64,000 nucleotides of DNA from CAYNJF01 sp964397555 (GTDB lineage Bacteria; Pseudomonadota; Gammaproteobacteria; Berkiellales; Berkiellaceae): positions 12,369-76,368 of the forward strand of contig CAYNJF010000007.1 in the NCBI GenBank assembly GCA_964397555.1, in the 5' to 3' direction. Below, piece after piece: positions 62,413 to 64,000 of the stretch (position 1 is its first letter; each line of letters opens with the position of its first letter). Under the pieces are notes generated by a model that was given only the letters and a program-made list of their open reading frames with translations, was not told the origin of the DNA and searched no databases. The translations under genes and the position numbers were made by a program.

Positions 62413-62538
62413 AATGGTCTTCTGTCATCCTTGACTAACCCCATCCTAATCAAGTCAAAAAAGTTTTACAACTAAGAATAGCGGCTGAGATATACCCATC
62501 CGTTTGATACAATACCTGCAAACCACAAGGAGTTTAAG

Positions 62539-63180
62539 ATGACCGATTTAAACAATATGGGTAGTCAGTATACTCTCTCTCATCTAGAAGAGACTGATTT
62601 AAACTCAAATCCCATCGAGCAATTTGATGAATGGATGAAAGAAGCCATTAAATCGCAAGCCCCTGAGCCCACTGGCATGACCTTAGCGACCTCGGATAAG
62701 CATGGTGTGGTGCGGACTCGCACGGTTCTGTTAAAATTCTACGACGACAATGGTTTTGTCTTTTTCTCAAACTATGAAAGTGCCAAAGGCCAGGCCATTG
62801 CGGACAACCCTAATGTGAGCTTAAACTTTTGGTGGCCTAGTTTTGAGCGCCAAGTAATCATTCAAGGCCAAGCAAGAAAATTGGATGCAAAACACTCGGA
62901 TGAATACTTTGCCAAAAGGCCAAAAGAGTCGAACATTGCTGCCATTGTTTCTAAACAGTCGCACCCTCTAGGGCACAAACAAAGCCTGATTGATGATTAC
63001 GATAAGATGATTGATGAAAGTAAAACGCTCTCACAGGTGAAAAGACCTCCCAATTGGGGAGGCTATGTAGTTACCCCGGTAGAGATTGAGTTTTGGCAAG
63101 GTGGCGCTCATCGCCTTCATGACAGGTTACGTTTTTATAAAACCGTATCGGGTTGGGACATCAATCGACTCTACCCCTGA
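62539..63180 (+). CDS. pdxH: Pyridoxamine 5'-phosphate oxidase
   Basis: 213 residues, standard length. GVVRTRTVLLKFYDDNGFVF, NYESAKGQAIADNP and FWWPSFERQV form the FMN-binding core, and the protein ends INRLYP, the conserved C-terminal motif. It makes pyridoxal phosphate, the cofactor of the serine dehydratase encoded 9 kb away. AAGGAG precedes the ATG. Confidence 0.96.
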   Translation: MTDLNNMGSQYTLSHLEETDLNSNPIEQFDEWMKEAIKSQAPEPTGMTLATSDKHGVVRTRTVLLKFYDDNGFVFFSNYESAKGQAIADNPNVSLNFWWPSFERQVIIQGQARKLDAKHSDEYFAKRPKESNIAAIVSKQSHPLGHKQSLIDDYDKMIDESKTLSQVKRPPNWGGYVVTPVEIEFWQGGAHRLHDRLRFYKTVSGWDINRLYP

Positions 63181-63210
63181 GCCGCTCCTTCCCCTAAGGC
63201 AAGCGCCCCA

Positions 63211-63241
63211 AAAAAAAGCCCATCGTAAGATGGGCTTTTTC
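63211..63241. terminator. Bidirectional terminator between pdxH and cydB
   Basis: AAAAAGCCCATC-GTAA-GATGGGCTTTTT, a 12-base perfect stem, between convergent genes. Confidence 0.92.
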
Positions 63242-63243
63242 AA

Positions 63244-64000
63244 TTAGTAGCTGTGCTCGTGCGAGCTTTTCCCTCGAAATACCCAGTAATTATAAGCGGT
63301 GTAAGCTAAAATAACGGGTAAAATAATCACAACCCCGACCAGCAAAATAGCTTGGGAGTTTGGTGCAGCAGCCGCCTCTGGGATGGTTATGGCATAGGGG
63401 ACCATCCAAGGCCACATACCGGCAACAAGCCCAGCGTAACACAAGACATACAAAGCAATCGTCAGTAAAAAAGGAGCAACCTCTCGACCACTAGAAATCG
63501 TTTTAAACAACGCCAAAAGCACAAGACCCGTGGCAAATGGAATCGGGGCTAAGATGAGCCAGTTTGGCCATGAGAACCAACGATTCATTAAAAAGTCATT
63601 CAAAAAGGGAACCCAAAGAGTAATAACCCCTAAGAAGACCACAATGTATATCATGACATAAATAGCAACCTTTCTTGCCCACTCTTGGGTGATGTCTTCG
63701 GTTTTCATAATCAGCCAAGTCGCTCCCATCAGCGAGTAAGCAAAGACCATCGCTATGCCGGTCATGATGGAAAATCCGCTTAACCAATCAAACGAGCCTC
63801 CAGCGAAGTTGCGACCATCGACGGTAATCCCTTGAACAATCCCCCCCAAGATGACCCCTTGCGCAAAAGCGGCAAACAGTGAGCCAAAATGAAACGAGTT
63901 ATCCCATAAGAAGCGATACTTAGGGGAGGATTTAAAACGAAACTCAAAGGCCACACCTCTAAAGATAAGCGCTATCAGCATCAATAATAATGGCATGTAC
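63244..64000 (-). CDS. cydB: Cytochrome bd ubiquinol oxidase subunit II, 3' part (runs off right edge)
   Basis: The C-terminal 252 or so residues: YMPLLLMLIALIFRGVAFEFR, FRFKSSPKYRFLWD, QGVILGGIVQGI, ending HEHSY. Multiple membrane helices. The frame is open at the right edge, and the Met near 63996 is internal because the family has about 80 residues before it. The bd oxidase reduces oxygen with high affinity, useful at low oxygen inside hosts. cydA should lie just beyond the window. Confidence 0.95.
   Translation of the reverse strand, partial: YMPLLLMLIALIFRGVAFEFRFKSSPKYRFLWDNSFHFGSLFAAFAQGVILGGIVQGITVDGRNFAGGSFDWLSGFSIMTGIAMVFAYSLMGATWLIMKTEDITQEWARKVAIYVMIYIVVFLGVITLWVPFLNDFLMNRWFSWPNWLILAPIPFATGLVLLALFKTISSGREVAPFLLTIALYVLCYAGLVAGMWPWMVPYAITIPEAAAAPNSQAILLVGVVIILPVILAYTAYNYWVFRGKSSHEHSY

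Noticed and set aside
1..64000. CRISPR arrays, insertion sequences, prophage genes, rRNA
   Set aside because: No regularly spaced repeats, transposase, integrase, phage structural genes or rRNA segments were found.

Overview
The window looks like chromosomal DNA from a flagellated gammaproteobacterium of moderate to low GC, probably one that lives in or on eukaryotic cells. Three things point to this. The lpx/fabZ/bamA/skp block and the flrABC-fli/flg gene order are gammaproteobacterial. There is an NTT/Tlc-type nucleotide transporter, a family found mostly in intracellular bacteria and plastids. The accessory genes include a Pmp-like beta-helix surface protein and an effector-like protein with a C-terminal cysteine-protease-like motif. 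A Legionellales-like host-associated organism fits best, but no 16S or other taxonomic marker is present to prove it.

Layout. 1-2269 (minus) is the 5' part of a very large acidic beta-helix protein that runs off the left edge. 2446-6316 (minus) holds a periplasmic cupredoxin-like protein, the nucleotide transporter and a BrnQ carrier. 6628-16909 (minus) is the envelope/replication block, transcribed bamA, skp, lpxD, fabZ, lpxA, lpxB, rnhB, dnaE. 17210-48864 is one nearly uninterrupted flagellar/chemosensory-type region: an HsbR-like switch protein with two STAS antagonists, then fliJIHGFE, flrCBA, a plus-strand TPR gene, fliT-S-D-flaG-fliC, flgL-K-J-I-H-G-F-E-D-C-B, and divergently flgA-flgM-flgN-ycgR. 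48962-49181 has a 45-residue membrane peptide and tRNA-Arg(CCT). From there to about 62.4 kb lies an accessory stretch of small unknown proteins, repeats, a LysE-type exporter, a serine dehydratase, SixA, a CXXCH protein, a DUF547/FAD-oxidase pair with a partial duplication, two related secreted proteins and the effector candidate. The right end is pdxH and a truncated cydB.

How it works together. FlrA, FlrB and FlrC head the sigma54 flagellar cascade. Strong sigma54-type sites face apart between flgB and flgA, and a sigma28-type site precedes fliC. The HsbR/STAS module and FlgM are the expected late checkpoint, and YcgR is the c-di-GMP brake. The set is incomplete here: fliK-R, flhA/B/F, fliA, motAB and the switch genes fliM/N are not in the window.

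Most striking observations: a homologous module of about 175 residues inserted in FlgE, FlgK and FlgL; an HsbR homologue whose receiver and phosphatase active sites look destroyed while its kinase-type ATPase domain is intact; an FlrA without its N-terminal domain; and two 10-N assembly gaps whose flanks read in frame when closed, so the interrupted genes (a TPR gene and flgH) are probably intact.
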